DNA from: Hysterangium stoloniferum
Lineage: Eukaryota; Basidiomycota; Agaricomycetes; Hysterangiales; Hysterangiaceae
NCBI GenBank assembly: GCA_015178975.1
Contig: WHVD01000021.1
Location: 744,001 to 808,000 of the forward strand
DNA: 64,000 bases
Direction of reading: 5' to 3'
Position 1 is the first letter of the stretch; every line of letters starts with the position of its first letter. Below are positions 31,301 through 44,000 of the stretch, in pieces. A program made the position numbers and the translations under genes. Under the pieces are notes generated by a model, which saw nothing but the letters and a program-made list of their open reading frames with translations, was not told the origin of the DNA and searched no databases.

Positions 31301-34300
31301 TTGAATTTCAAGGTTCACGTATGTATTTCACTGTTTGAGGGTAAACCGCTGAGGTACGAAATGTCACCATGAGACATGTAAGAGGGAAAGTATGCCATGC
31401 TCGTGAGATGTCAATGATCTTGATCTCGCCGTCATGTTCAATGTAGGCAGTAGTTTATTGGTCAAATCATAATATTAGCGTGAGCAATCCAGCGTATGGG
31501 TTTGGTAAATACGTATCATCTTGTTTGGCAAAAAAGCAGTGAAATTTGGATGGGTGGCGCTGGTGCCAGATGCACTGGGCATGGTCCACAATGATAAGAA
31601 TTAAGAGGAGAAAATACACAAATTAAGGGCTATCTAAAACTGAGGCCAACATCTATAATACAGAGCCTCCCCCTGTTGAGCGCACAGCTCAACTTAATTC
31701 CATTCAACTTAAAGGTGTCCGCTATTTCCAAGTTTGGCATAGTCAGGATGTCTTTGGCGGCCACCCCGCTGCTAGGTCGCGGCTCCGTCATTTCCTACAT
31801 CGCTACTAGTATACGAAGGCACGGAAACGTCAGACTGAAGATAGGTCATTAGATATGGAAGTATTGATACACGCCACAAACAATCGGCACGAATTGACAA
31901 GATCACTGGGATTGAAAGGCCTATCGGTGGCGTGCCAGATCAGCGCCAGACATCAGAGAAGCTCATTAAGGCTGTGATTAGGTTGTGGGAATACGAACAA
32001 ACCTCGCCCCCTTCGGGTTCCATCATGGCAATGTTCATTGCCGCTGTCACGCGGACAAGGAATTGATGGAATCTTTTATTACCTTTAATGACTCCAATGA
32101 CGGATCTCCAAAAAAGAAATTAAAATCTTTATATATATTTTGGATGAAATACTTAAAGACACACATTCGGTGTGTAAAACGACAGCTGGATGGAAATCAA
32201 TTAGTAGTTGGACATTCTTGGCAATTTAGTAGCAAGTTCCTTATATGCTTGACAAGTGGGGTATGGATGCCTTTTGCATAAGTGTCTCGGGTTCGGCGAG
32301 GGGAACCTGGTGCCTTTGTCGAACTGCGCGTTTAAACCACTTTCTGGCAGACCAACTTGTTGAATGACATCTTTGATACCACCAAAGAAGCCAAGGATCC
32401 GGGAGGTTTGTTGACCCTTTGTAGAGGCTGTGCGTGATATAAACTTACCGGTCACAAGTGGATCCTTCATCTATGGGCTGATGGCGCGAAAACGCAATGT
32501 TCAACAATTTCATTTGAGGACTCGATGTGATATGCGGAGTTTATAGTTACGCAGCATCTTCAGATGGAGAGTGAATTCTCTTTGAATTTCGCAAGGCTTA
32601 GTAATTTCTGTCCAAAAAGTCCTTGCCCAGACACAGACACCTTACTTATTACTCCTGTTTCAGAAAATTATGATTAATTGGAAATAAATAAAAAATGTCA
32701 AGTTTCGTTGCACTCCAGCTAGGTAGCTCTGTCTACTAGTGAGACATACCATGGGAAAGGGCTGTCACTATCTGCACATGTAGGAAGGTATGTCTTGATT
32801 GAGGTGCTGTCGCATTGAAGCAAAGAAAACTACCGCCCACAGCTCCCAGGCAGACTCTTAGGAAACACGAATCTTTTTATCTTTTTCTAGATCGGTCATT
32901 ATTTTGCGAAATAGTAATAACTTTCTCAACGATGTTCAAGCCACATGTAGGATGTTCATCAGGTATTTAATAGAAGTAGCCATATTGTGCTGATATATCC
33001 ACAACAAACGGTAACAGGGGAAGCGGGTGAAGTTGTACTTCAAAGTGCATACTCACCACACCGTGGGCTGTGTTGCACACCTCATCTCGACGATGAAACA
33101 TATTAGCGCGTCTCACCGGTGCCATCATTCGCCTATTTCTTACTCGCACCCCTGGCACTTCACATACCTCGCCCGCCACGTCCCCGCCATACCGCCATAC
33201 TGCCCTGCAACCTTTCTGGCCCAGTCAGCCGGGGTCTGGGACGGTTGGCGAAAACGCCGCTTCCGTGATATACGGTTCACGTGGAGGCACTATCCATACC
33301 TCTGGGTAAGCTGGGAATGTGATGGAGACCTTGCATAAACTCTTGCCGTTGAGAGATGGGTATCAAGTGATAGGGACGAGTACGTTTTCGAGAAATGATC
33401 CCTTTCATCGGCTGTGGTATGGTCGACATAATTCATAATCTTTTCTGGGACTCGAAATGAAATGAAATATTTATCTAATATTCAGCGAATTTGAGTTCCG
33501 TGTATCTAGTATAGATTCTTCATATGATCCACAAATCTGTCAGATCCGCCGGTGAGGCTCCTTCCGGTGAATGGCACTGATACAATTTTACGCATCAATA
33601 AGCATATACCAACTACAAACCCTTTCAATGTTATTGACATCCTGGCAGCAGATTATTATATCTTCCAATCAACTGTAAGGGCTAGTTCTGGTGAGAGAAC
33701 GGTATTTTTATACCTCCCCCCCGGACGGAGCAACTGGAGAAAGAAGAAGGGGCACTAGGGATTCGCAGGGAAAGTAGAGAAGGTACAAAGGGCGGCGCTA
33801 GTAGGTTGATGACCGCGGGGACTCAATACCACCGTTTTGGACACACCCAATCCCCATGCATTCCTACACCATGCATTCCTACCTCCATTCACCTTCGTGT
33901 AAACTCGGATGCAGAAGCTGTTAGGCTCGCAGTCTCGCCGGACACTCAGCCCCGATGGTTAGCCGTTCATCAGGGTCACCCTGTATATGCTATTATATTG
34001 ACGTTAACTCTGGAATAGTTTTGCCTAATTAATCGTAATAAGTCACGATAAACTAGCCTCATGCTTCGCTCGAGAAGCTTTTTATTCAATTTTGCTCTTT
34101 CCCTATTAGTTCTGTATCATGCATTTTAAAATTTAATCACCAACAAACAGTCTTGAGAAGTTGCCGTTTGTTTCTGATTGATATAGAATGTAATTTATCT
34201 GGTATATCGTGTTCTCCAAACGGATAACAGGATAAAGTGGGGAGCCGCTGGAGTAATATATCGAATGATGAGGGTTGGATGGGAGATTCTTCGCTGCATG

Positions 34301-34657
34301 GCACGCAAAGTGCTTCCTTCATCATCAAAGTCGTTGACTGATTTTTTCGAGGCTTCTTCTCCTGAGCTCTTGTTACTATAATGAAGAGCCCCCGGTCAAA
34401 GGCAGTAGCCAGCAAGATTAGTACACCGGTCTCCGACAGCCCTACAATCGATTTCTTACATTATTGGCCACCACTAGTGGTATTGCAGCTGTAGTCGTAA
34501 AAATATTTGATTAGATGAGATACCAATGTACGCCATTGGGAGACACAGAAATTATAACCTAAGACTATACCCAGTGGACATACAACAACAATGACGAGGG
34601 TAAAAAAAATGAAATCGTTAACAAAGTAGAAATTGCCTTGAGCCAGTGTGATCTGCG
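28345..34657. other. 6.3 kb without a supported gene
   Basis: Only short open frames on both strands; none has a domain, a consistent splice chain or ATG context I trust. CpG content is ordinary, unlike the repeat zones, and I see no LTR or transposase signature. It may hold noncoding transcripts or orphan genes that cannot be recognised by eye. Confidence 0.5.
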
Positions 34658-35929
34658 TCAGAGCTCCAAAAACGAGTCGATCTCGTTCTCAGCCTCTCTG
34701 AGAACCTCTAACTGCCATGCTTCTTCGTCGTCATCTTCACCGCTATCCTGTGCATGGCCCACTTGTTGTTCCTCCTCACCCCCGGGCCTATAGTGTTCAA
34801 TGCTATATTCCACCTCTAGACGCGATCTGGTTTCGGGGACACGCTGGTCCTTCTCATATAGTGGAGAATGGTTGAACGGTTCGTCCTGTTCGTCGGCCTC
34901 CTCGGGAAGCATAATATCAGGAACAGAAATCTGTATAGGATGTGATTTGATCTGGGGAACAGGCTGTTCCTCCTCAGATAGTGGAGAATGGTCGGCGTCC
35001 TCAGGAAGTATTCGGACGTCAATAACGAAATCATGTACAGGAAGGCCTGGTGGTGTGATATTTTGTTGTGCATCCCGTTGTCGCCGATTAAATTTCCACC
35101 AACGAGGTTTTTGTGGAGGACCCTCAGGAGCGTCGCCAACTGGCGACGTCGGTGATTGGATAGGATTGGGCTCGACAAATGAGAGAATCGAATTAGAGGT
35201 ATGCCGTGGAGACGTGGGGCTGTATGAGAAATTAGACAATTGTGAGGACGTCGGCAGACTTGAAGACGCCAAATATATCTGATTGAAGCTAGAGTGGCGT
35301 CCGGAACTGCTGCCGCTGCTACTAGCAGACGAGCTCGCAGGGATTGAGCTCGCTCGTCGTCGACCTTTCCTCTCTTTAATTTTACCACCCGAAAGATTCC
35401 CTGCACCTCCGCGACCTGTTGAACTCTGAAATGATAACATTATCCGTTAGCTATGCCGCGAACGGTGTCTAAGGTTGAACCCTACGACTTACAACTTTTT
35501 GGGCCTTCTTGTTATTTTGAGTGACTATTTGCTCATACGAGTCATCGGGATCCAGAGACTTGTCGAAGGGGATTGATTGGGCTGCAGATGATGCGACGAT
35601 ATTTCCAGTTCCCCCCCTTCCTGTATTGACCTGCGCATGTCGGTCCAACATTTCCCCTCAAGTTACAGTTTCGCCACGCCTTACCTTAGGTATGACATAT
35701 AGATTCCTTTCCATCCGCCGTCTCCGTATGATCTCGGCTTCATATTGTAAATCAGAGGCAAGTTCTGATGAATAAACGATGTTGCCTGCGCCACCCCTTC
35801 CCGACGACTATGGTGGCATTCGTTGATAAAATGGCTTCACTGGGATAGATAATAATGATAACTCACCACTCTACGGGCTTTGGTAGACGACGAGGATGAC
35901 GATGTTAATACAGATACCCTCGAGCTCAT
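34658..35929 (-). CDS. GRGGAGN-repeat protein (Par32/DUF3602-like), copy 1
   Basis: Four exons (35,929-35,867, 35,807-35,685, 35,630-35,493, 35,425-34,658) all join in phase 0, giving 363 residues starting MSSRVSVLTSSS. Exons 2-4 each begin with one copy of the signature: SSGRGGAGNI, NTGRGGTGNI and STGRGGAGNL. This motif defines the fungal DUF3602 family, which includes yeast Par32, a phosphoprotein linked to ammonium-transporter control. The rest is low-complexity Ser/Pro-rich and then acidic, probably disordered. Introns are 59, 54 and 67 bp. A paralogue with the same exon plan lies 2.4 kb away. The role in this organism is an inference from the family. Confidence 0.85.
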
Positions 35930-38341
35930 GCTCACGGTGTCGTGGAAAGTGGGGTCAATAACAACCATAACGAGGGTTTATATCAAGTTGGTCGAAAGAA
36001 GCATCGTGTAAAAGGGACACAGCCTTGCTGGGACCATGGGACAGGGCTTATCTTCGTTATCTTCTCTGCATATGCTCCGCGCTAAAGGTAATCATTGTTA
36101 AACCCAAAGTTTAATCTCAAAGGTGACGAGGCTTCGGAAATAGCCGCATTCTAACTCTTCCGCCTTCCGAGGGTCTATTACTGGCGCTTTCCGTGAAATA
36201 CGTACTTGAGCCTCGGCTCTTCAGCGAAGCACCGGATTATTCATATGCAACAGATCGCCCTCTAAAACGCTGTGAATCACGCTACATGTCAAAAACGACA
36301 CAATGTGTGTGGATTAAGGCAACACCAGTGCCCAGGCTGTACGTTCCGGCTGCAATTACTGGCGGGCCCGAGGCTCTCTCGGTAGTGGTGTTAAGTAACT
36401 TGGGTTTGTGGAGGCTTACATACGGTTCAACCTGGACTCACAGAACCCTCCAATATTGTCAACAAGAGCAGGCCTTGAAAAATATTCCCTCAGAATACAG
36501 AACAAAACCACATGATCTCCCAATTCCACTACGCGGACATAGGTATCAAGCTAGGGTGGGATGGCACAGTAAGAGGGTCAAGGACGGAGATTCAATTTAA
36601 ATTCTTTGTCACCGTAGATGAGGGATAAATTGACACAATGAAGTTTATTGCACCTCAGACCGCCACTCTCTCGTCTCGAATCATTGACGTTGCATCAGCG
36701 CTTAATTGGCAGACTTCAGACTTCTGTTCATCCCAATAATCCAACAGAGTGCAAGTTTGATTAGTTACACCGCATTGTGAGGGTAATCTTACTGATTTTG
36801 TCAGTTGCTGTCCGAAATCCTGCCGGGATCACACCCCTCAGACCCAGAAACACCGAACATCTGCAATGGTTTGAATTTTCACTCAGACCCCCCCTCCTGA
36901 AACCTCCGTAAATCGCAATATATGCTTGAGATTCTTTTTAAGGACTCGACTCCCTTAGAGCCCAGTCCGCGCCGAAAAGCCGTGAGATCTGGATTTCTTG
37001 AAAACCACGATTTCACTCTTGCCGATCCCGACGGATTCTGCCTTTACTCGTGAGCGGTTGTAAACAGTCCGTCATGACTCCAATCGCAGTCTTATTAGAT
37101 GGTAATACACATTAGGAGTAGTGAGTATACACACAGTGATATCGGAAGAGACCAGGTTTGTAGATGAGTTTGAGGGAGAGAAACTCCACGTGACGTCAGA
37201 TTTAGGCCACGTGACTGCCGGGTTTTTGGGTTACTCCACAAGGTCCTTATGTGGCAGAACGGACTAGATCGGGCTGAAGTTGATTTAAGCCACATATCAC
37301 CCTCAGGCATAGGCAGCTGTCATTCAACATGCAAATGTACCCCTGGATCTAGCTTATACCTAAATCAGGATGAATCGATACATTAATTCAGTTAGCCATG
37401 GACAGTGCAGGCGCTGGATCCATATTCATAAATAGCTTATCGTCCAATCCGGGACGTTTCTTGTAGTACCTCGCTCTCCTCCTGTGTCGCTCACCGGTCA
37501 GGAGTTGCGAAAGGTGTACCCTGTTGCGCCCAGTTGTGCTAGAGGGGTTATGCCATGCCTAGAGCGCCGATCAGAACAGCCACACCGTACAGTGACTGAT
37601 TGTAGATCTTGCATTTAATGTACCTGTTTACCGATCTCTCAATCAACGCGAGTTCAATTGCCCATCAATAACAGAATCAGCCACTGGTTCATCGACTCCC
37701 TCGAAAGTTACCCTTTCCGCAACCCCCTTGAATATATTCTGTTTTATTTGTCCGAGTCTCGTGGGAAATTACGGTGTTCAATCCATGCACGGCCAGCCAT
37801 TCCCACTCGAACGGGACATCTCGCAGCGTTGAATCTTTACACGGGCTCTCACACGAGCCCACCTGAGACTTACAACATTTAGGTAGATCTTTCACGCGTT
37901 TAACCCCACGCGGTCATGAGAAGCAAGAAACTAATTACAAACTGACCTGCACCCACTGCAGTATAGCCGGCCCCCCCCCACAATGAACCCAGAATACCCG
38001 GGGGAACCATCAACCTTTGGCGATAGTCAAGCCGGAAAAGCACTGTATCAGAAACGCGAAATCTATGAGACTCTAACAGTATTTGGAGCTGTGAAACCCG
38101 AGCGAGAACAGGGTTCTTGTCGAGCCTAATTCCCATCTATACAAGGTGTGTGATCTAACTAATACATGTGGCGTGAGCCAGTGCTATTCGATTGGGTTGA
38201 AACGGGTTCTGGTTTATCCAGTCCGCCACAAATACCAATAGTCCGATAGTTCCTACACGCGCCGACCCGCCGGAAATCAAAAGGGATAAAGTAGAACACA
38301 AGGTATCCGGACCGGGCGAAGACTTTTATACAATAGATCAC
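35930..38341. other. Intergenic between the GRGGAGN paralogues
   Basis: I see no supported gene. Two CCACGTGAC sites lie near 37,188 and 37,208 within about 25 bp, and a poly-C run lies near 37,971. A 135-codon plus-strand frame at 36,193-36,600 has no recognisable feature. Confidence 0.45.
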
Positions 38342-39963
38342 TCAAAACTCGAGGAAAGACGCCCCGTTATCCCGCTCATACTGATACCATCTTTCTTCCC
38401 CGACATCACTCGACACATGTTGGTCCCTCTTCTCGGGCTCTACCCGTATCCCCCTCCTGCGCGCATCTAACCGCTTGGCCTCGGTGTCGAGAGCAGTTTG
38501 CTGCGCGACCACGTCGGGGAGAGCGTCACTCAGCGGGTGCATGCCAAAGCTCCCATCCTGAGAAAGTATGCGAGACCGTGTGGGCGTGGGCGTGCGATCC
38601 TCCTCGACCGCACGGGAGGCGACAGTGTCCGCCGGCTCTGGAGCATGCGTATCCACATTTGGGGCACGACGCTGCATGTCTGGGAAATGAATCGTTTTGC
38701 GATCCTCTTCAACCGCACGGGAGGCGACAGTGTCCGCCGGCTCTGGAGCACGCATATCCACATTTGGGGCACGACGCTGCGGGTCTGGGAAAGGGGCCGC
38801 TCTTGTCGTGCTGCGTGCGTGCAGACCGATATCCGGCGCGGCTGAATGGAGACCAGTGGAAGGCGCAGGCCGCCTTTTGATGCCAAGTCTCGAGACGAAC
38901 TCCCACCACCGCCATTTCTTAACGCGGCTCACCTTGCTAGGCAAGCTGACGACGCTACCGGGACTCATGGGCCCCTTCAGAGAAACTGGCGATCGATACG
39001 ACGAGGCGCTTGTCGGTGTGACCGGGAACGTCGTCAACTCGTGATATTCGGGATTGCGAAAAAAGAGCGATGTGTGGATGGACGGGACGGGTGGTTGTTG
39101 GTGTTGCGCAATTTTGCCTTTACTCTTAGACATCGTTGAGCTAAATGAGTTTGCTCGCGAACGGGTACAATTCCCAGATCCTCCGCGACCGGTTATGACC
39201 TGAAGATACGTTTAACATTTAGACCGCGACGTTGATGCATGTTAGGGGGAAAGGGGGGGGGTTCGATTAAAAACCGAAGAGAAGAGGACTCACCGATTTA
39301 TTTATTTTTTGACGTTGCGCTTCGATCAAAACAATCTGCTCATAGTTGTCATCGGGATCGGTCGAAGGGTCGAAAGGAACGGCCATGAGTGAGGCTTTGA
39401 TATTTCCTGCGCCGCCCCTGCCCGTGGTTGACACCTTAAATTCAATTATTATTCTTTATTATAGCTACAAATACGCGGGAAAGGTGTTTGCTCTACATAC
39501 TTTTGCCCGAGGATTAAGCAGATTCTTCGCGCGCCTTTTCCGTAGAAGTTCCGCCTCATCAACGAAGTCAATGTCTAAGTTGACTGTCCGAAGATTATTT
39601 CCTGCGCCCCCTCTGCCAACGGTCTGAAGTCTGAAGTGAGAAAGCAACGCGTCCAGATGAGATATTGTTCCATACAATCCCGACTCTTTGCTTTTTGTTA
39701 TAGTAATCTGAAGATAGTGATCTGGTATATATGGACGTAGGAGGACGACCATAAGACCGGATGGACTTTGATGAAGAGAATCTTCCATTTGAAGGAGTGT
39801 GTGTGGATGAGGAAGTCATCGAATTGTAGGAAGAGGTAAAATGTAATGAGTGAAAGGATGAATTTCCAGCAGGATAATTTGAGGAAAAGGACTGATGCTT
39901 CGGCGAAGGAGTGTAACCTACTGCTGAGGCATAGCTTGCAAAGACGTTGTCTTGGGAAGACAT
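38342..39963 (-). CDS. GRGGAGN-repeat protein (Par32/DUF3602-like), copy 2
   Basis: Four exons (39,963-39,676, 39,623-39,501, 39,434-39,294, 39,199-38,342) join in phase 0, giving about 469 residues from MSSQDNVFASYASAVG. As in copy 1, each of exons 2-4 opens with the signature: TVGRGGAGNN, TTGRGGAGNI and TGRGGSGNC. Exon 3 shares DPDDNYEQIV with DPDDSYEQIV in copy 1. The last exon contains a ~31-residue direct duplication (PDPQRRAPNVDMRAPEPAD and PDMQRRAPNVDTHAPEPAD, each followed by TVASRAVEEDR). The N-terminal exon is much longer than in copy 1 and Ser-rich. Introns are 52-94 bp. Both genes face the same way, which suggests an old tandem duplication. Confidence 0.83.
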
Positions 39964-42900
39964 TGCAGAATGGAGGGTGGCCGATAAGCTACTTAAATTC
40001 AAAGTGGTCGATGATTATCCATAAGCGTCTAACACCGGATATTAAGCTACGATGCTAGCATATATGCGATGCCAGATACAGATCTGGGCAAAATGTGTGT
40101 AAAACACCGACTTTATTGCGGGGGCCGTACACTGGCACCTTTGAGTAGACCTGCTCGGAGCTCAAGTTGGATTGAACTCGTTGAGTGATCGCTGTGACAA
40201 GAGCAGGTCGCACCACGCACCATGCCATGCAGAAGGGAGAATCATGGTATGCTGAAGTCTCAGGCTGTCGTCGTATATCTCGGATATGGAAATGATAGAG
40301 ACGCGCAAACCCTAAACTCACGATAAATAAATAGATTCGTCACCTTCGTCACCAAAGTCAATTGTCGATCGCGCACAGATCGCACGAAATATTGAAACAT
40401 ATATGATCTCCCCCCACCAAAATCATTCCAAAATATGACTCTGGCCCAGCTCACATCCCTGGAATCGATAGAGTATACGGTTCGTAGGACAGGCCGGAAT
40501 CACGCTATTTTGACATGTGGTTTGTTACTCCCACGAGCTTGGGGATTCACACACAAGCGATAGCAGATCCCCCTTACCCAAAATGGTAAAGTTGCTCATC
40601 AACTGGCCACGGTTACCTGTTACCAATCAATGGGCGTGAGATTGCAGTCTAAATCATCTAAGACAAGCAGAGCGGATATACTGTTTATAGAGAATTGGAT
40701 ATACCACCATTGGCGTGTAAATATTATCGTCAAAGGATATCAAGTATTAGTTTGTCATTATTTACCCATGCGAGTCTCGGAGCATTCAATATCCATGTGG
40801 CGTATATTTGATTATCATGCCAGTGGCGTACTATATGTTGATTTTTTGTGTCCAAATGTCACGGGTAAGTATGTGGCTGACGATACCCCAGAAATCGACC
40901 AATGTGATGTCAATCATCGTGCTCAGACGCAATTCGCATATACCATTTCTTGGAGACGTGCATAGGCCTGAAGCTTTTGAGTTGAACATGTAAACGGCGT
41001 CGGGATGTGATGGATTCCATGACTCACGTTAGAGCCTTGGTTACATAAGGATTCCCTTCGATTCACACGTGTCTGTAAAGAGTCCATACGACTCCATTCT
41101 CGTGCCGGCGCACGGTTGTTGCCTAACCGACACAATAAATTAATGGGAAACAATTACGCTTAATCGTCATTGCGGGATCATTATTGGAGTGTGTATGGCA
41201 ATCCAAATTACCTGTCACTCCATTAGGATTATAGTAGACCCGCCACTGGTGGTGTGGCTAATCTAGAAGGTTATTGTTGCGATTGTTGATGTTTGTGTTG
41301 CAAGCCGAGGACATACAAGGCTTGCTGTTCTCTTCGCGGTTATGCCGTGTTTGCACATGGTATAATTATTTCCATTTATTCTCCTGTTTAATGTACTACA
41401 ACAGCTGTAATAGTACAATTATTATTTTAAAGTTCGCTACATAACTGGTTCATCAAGTAGGTTTCGTTCCGGTTTATTTCGTTCCGGTTTAAAAACGGTT
41501 CATAGGGTATGTATCGTCTGTGAGATGTAGGTAATGTAGCTTTATGTAATCCTGGTGCCCCCAGTCTTACGCACGGACCCTTTAGTTTTACGTGATTACA
41601 TAATCACCGCGTTTTACGGTATAAGTAGCCGGGAAGTTTTCAGGACCTTAGATCTTACCGTACGCTGCACTTGCCTGTATCTTGTTCTGCTCTGGACAAT
41701 ACACCGTGGTCCTGTCAACTTGTGTGACCGCCAGTGATCCCAATTGACGACGGGATTACACTTTACTACATATCTTATTCTTGGACAGGAAATACGATTC
41801 CTGTAGGTCAAAAGCAACATCGACTCCATCCCCATCAATGTGACACACTATCTCTTTTTAATACCCTACGTCCTATTACGATATCCCCCCCTCTGAGTTT
41901 GCGCTCTAATACTGTCAAACCCCCAAGAGAGAGTCCTGTCACTAATCACCACATTACTTCGTCTTGTTAAATATGCAACTCGACTTCAAGCAACAGGTCT
42001 AGAGCTGGCCTGTCTAGATACCTCATCGTGTTAAGAAATTTAGTTTTATGAAATTGCCTACAATATACCGCCTCACTTACTTGCTAGATTGATATTTCAT
42101 ACTTCAGGATAATATCATTTTTGCTTAAAACGAAATTTCTTAATGACCAACTATTAAAGAAGGCATCTACCCAAAAGACAAATGTCACTTAGTAGTTACT
42201 TCCTATAGCACTCACATTACCGGGTTCGGACACCAAGAAGTTATATAGTTGCCAAGAGCCCCAGATGACCCTGAGCAAATCAAGTCTAGCATGATCGTTC
42301 CTCGTCTATATCTGGAATTATAATATTCAGGTTGTTTATCACAAAGTGATCCATCTGGAATTGCAACCGAGAAGATGTGAATGAGAAACCGTGAAACGAT
42401 CGATAAAGCACTCAAGGCCATCCTTAAGCTTACGTATTTCTGATAAACACATGGTCGGTCTGTTCCCGTTGTGAAAATGCGCTCAGTTTCTTTCACGTGT
42501 AAGTAAAGGTAACCGGTAGATCTTTTATTATAAGCCTCGTGAAGACCTTAAAACCAAGAGGGGTATAACCAATTCTGGCGATGGTTCTCTGTAGCCGATT
42601 AGGCGCCCGTGTCATTCGCTGCTGAAATGGGATTTTGTACTGATTTTGAGGTATATAGCCATAAAATTGTTCACATGTGAAAATATTCATAATTAATCTA
42701 ACAACTTGAGATAAATGAGATTGTTGAGTTTTTCGTTCTCGCCTCATCCGCTTGATCCGCTTAAAGACTTATTAAAGAATTTGAGCCCCCAAGCATCGAA
42801 GGGCCTATGAAGGCACAGCCCGTAAAAGCCGAGAGGGGATGAGAGCGATTGACGCTAAAAAGAATGAAAGCTTTATAAGTAGAATTTTCTTAGTTCAATG

Positions 42901-44000
42901 GTGGAACTTTATTCTCCTCAAATATGAATTCTGGGTCGAATCCAGAAGAAGGTATTGTGCGTTTGCCCGTTTGTTCGGCGCCCGTATGACGCAGCCAACA
43001 TGTTGCAATGGCGATCTAAAATACAACTTGCCTCTGAACCTGCAATTTGGAGAGCACACCCTTTATTCGATTGGTAGGCACTGTTATAATATAGTGAGGT
43101 GGGGTAATCCATGAACAATTAATATTGAACCGACATACCTTTGTATAGTTTTCCGTTAGTCGCAGTATGTGAACCAGTTATCCGGCTTGATTTTTGAGAA
43201 GTGCTGGCAGATGAGGAGATGCAACAGGGATGTATAAGTCTACCCTGTATCCAATCTGTTAGTAATTTTGAAGCCAGTAATATTAAACAACAACATAAAA
43301 CCGACCCCTGACGTTAGGTTGGGACCCATGAGTGCAGAAGCTGTTCAATTTATCCATTTCGGCCTTGCTGAAGATGATGCGAAAGCCGCGTATGCGATCA
43401 ATGTCTTCAGGGGTGCAAACAGCTCAATATTCCTATGATACTGTTAGAATTACTGAAACAGTTGATAAATTTACAAACACACCTATCCCAATGAATGTAA
43501 CATGTACGGATAAACCATTGCACAATAACTTCGGAAAGTGCGGTAAAAATTCCACTTTGAGTGGGACGATTCAATTCCAACCGTATATTATTTTATTAAG
43601 TAGTGCTGTTAAGAAATTATCAGTCCTATAAGAGGTAATCAGCCAAAAGGGGAAAACGTACGTCAACGTTCAGCCGGATACCTGGCTGATTAATGACACT
43701 GTCATAAGTCTCAGATGTGGTGAGCCTCAACCGGACCGCAGGTTATTTGCGACCAGTAGAATAAATTTTGATAAAAAAAACCTTGGACATATCATCTAGG
43801 AAAATTAGGGGACTAATTGAAGAAAGATCAAATTTCTTCCTCAGCAGTTTAGGTGATTGAGGTGAAGTCAGTCCAGCAAAAACCGCCCCGGATTGGTAAG
43901 GAAAGGTGACGCATACATTTACATAATCAGGTTAAGGAGAACGACTGGGGGGACAGGATGCCAGTAATCCCTCTTCTCTTACATTCCGACTTTTTGCCCC
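39964..44000. other. 4 kb without a supported protein gene
   Basis: AT-rich sequence with scattered short frames. The only structured item I found is a tRNA-like cloverleaf at 42,884-42,954. Confidence 0.45.
42884..42954 (+). tRNA. tRNA-like cloverleaf, anticodon CCT (Arg); possibly a relic
   Basis: The sequence folds as: 7-bp acceptor (attttct/agaaggt, two G-U pairs); 4-bp D stem (gttc/gaac) with A-box-like tagttcaatgg; anticodon stem with 4 of 5 pairs and loop ctcctca; variable gaat; 5-bp T stem (tctgg/ccaga) with loop gtcgaat (B-box-like gggtcgaatcc). The loop is close to the CTCCTAA of tRNA-Arg(CCT). Position 54 is G instead of T, and the AT-richness is unusual for a nuclear tRNA, so it may be a pseudogene or organelle-derived. 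Confidence 0.45.

Noticed and set aside
36193-36600. 135-codon plus-strand frame as a gene
   Set aside because: No domain, no supporting splice or promoter context, and composition like the surrounding noncoding DNA.
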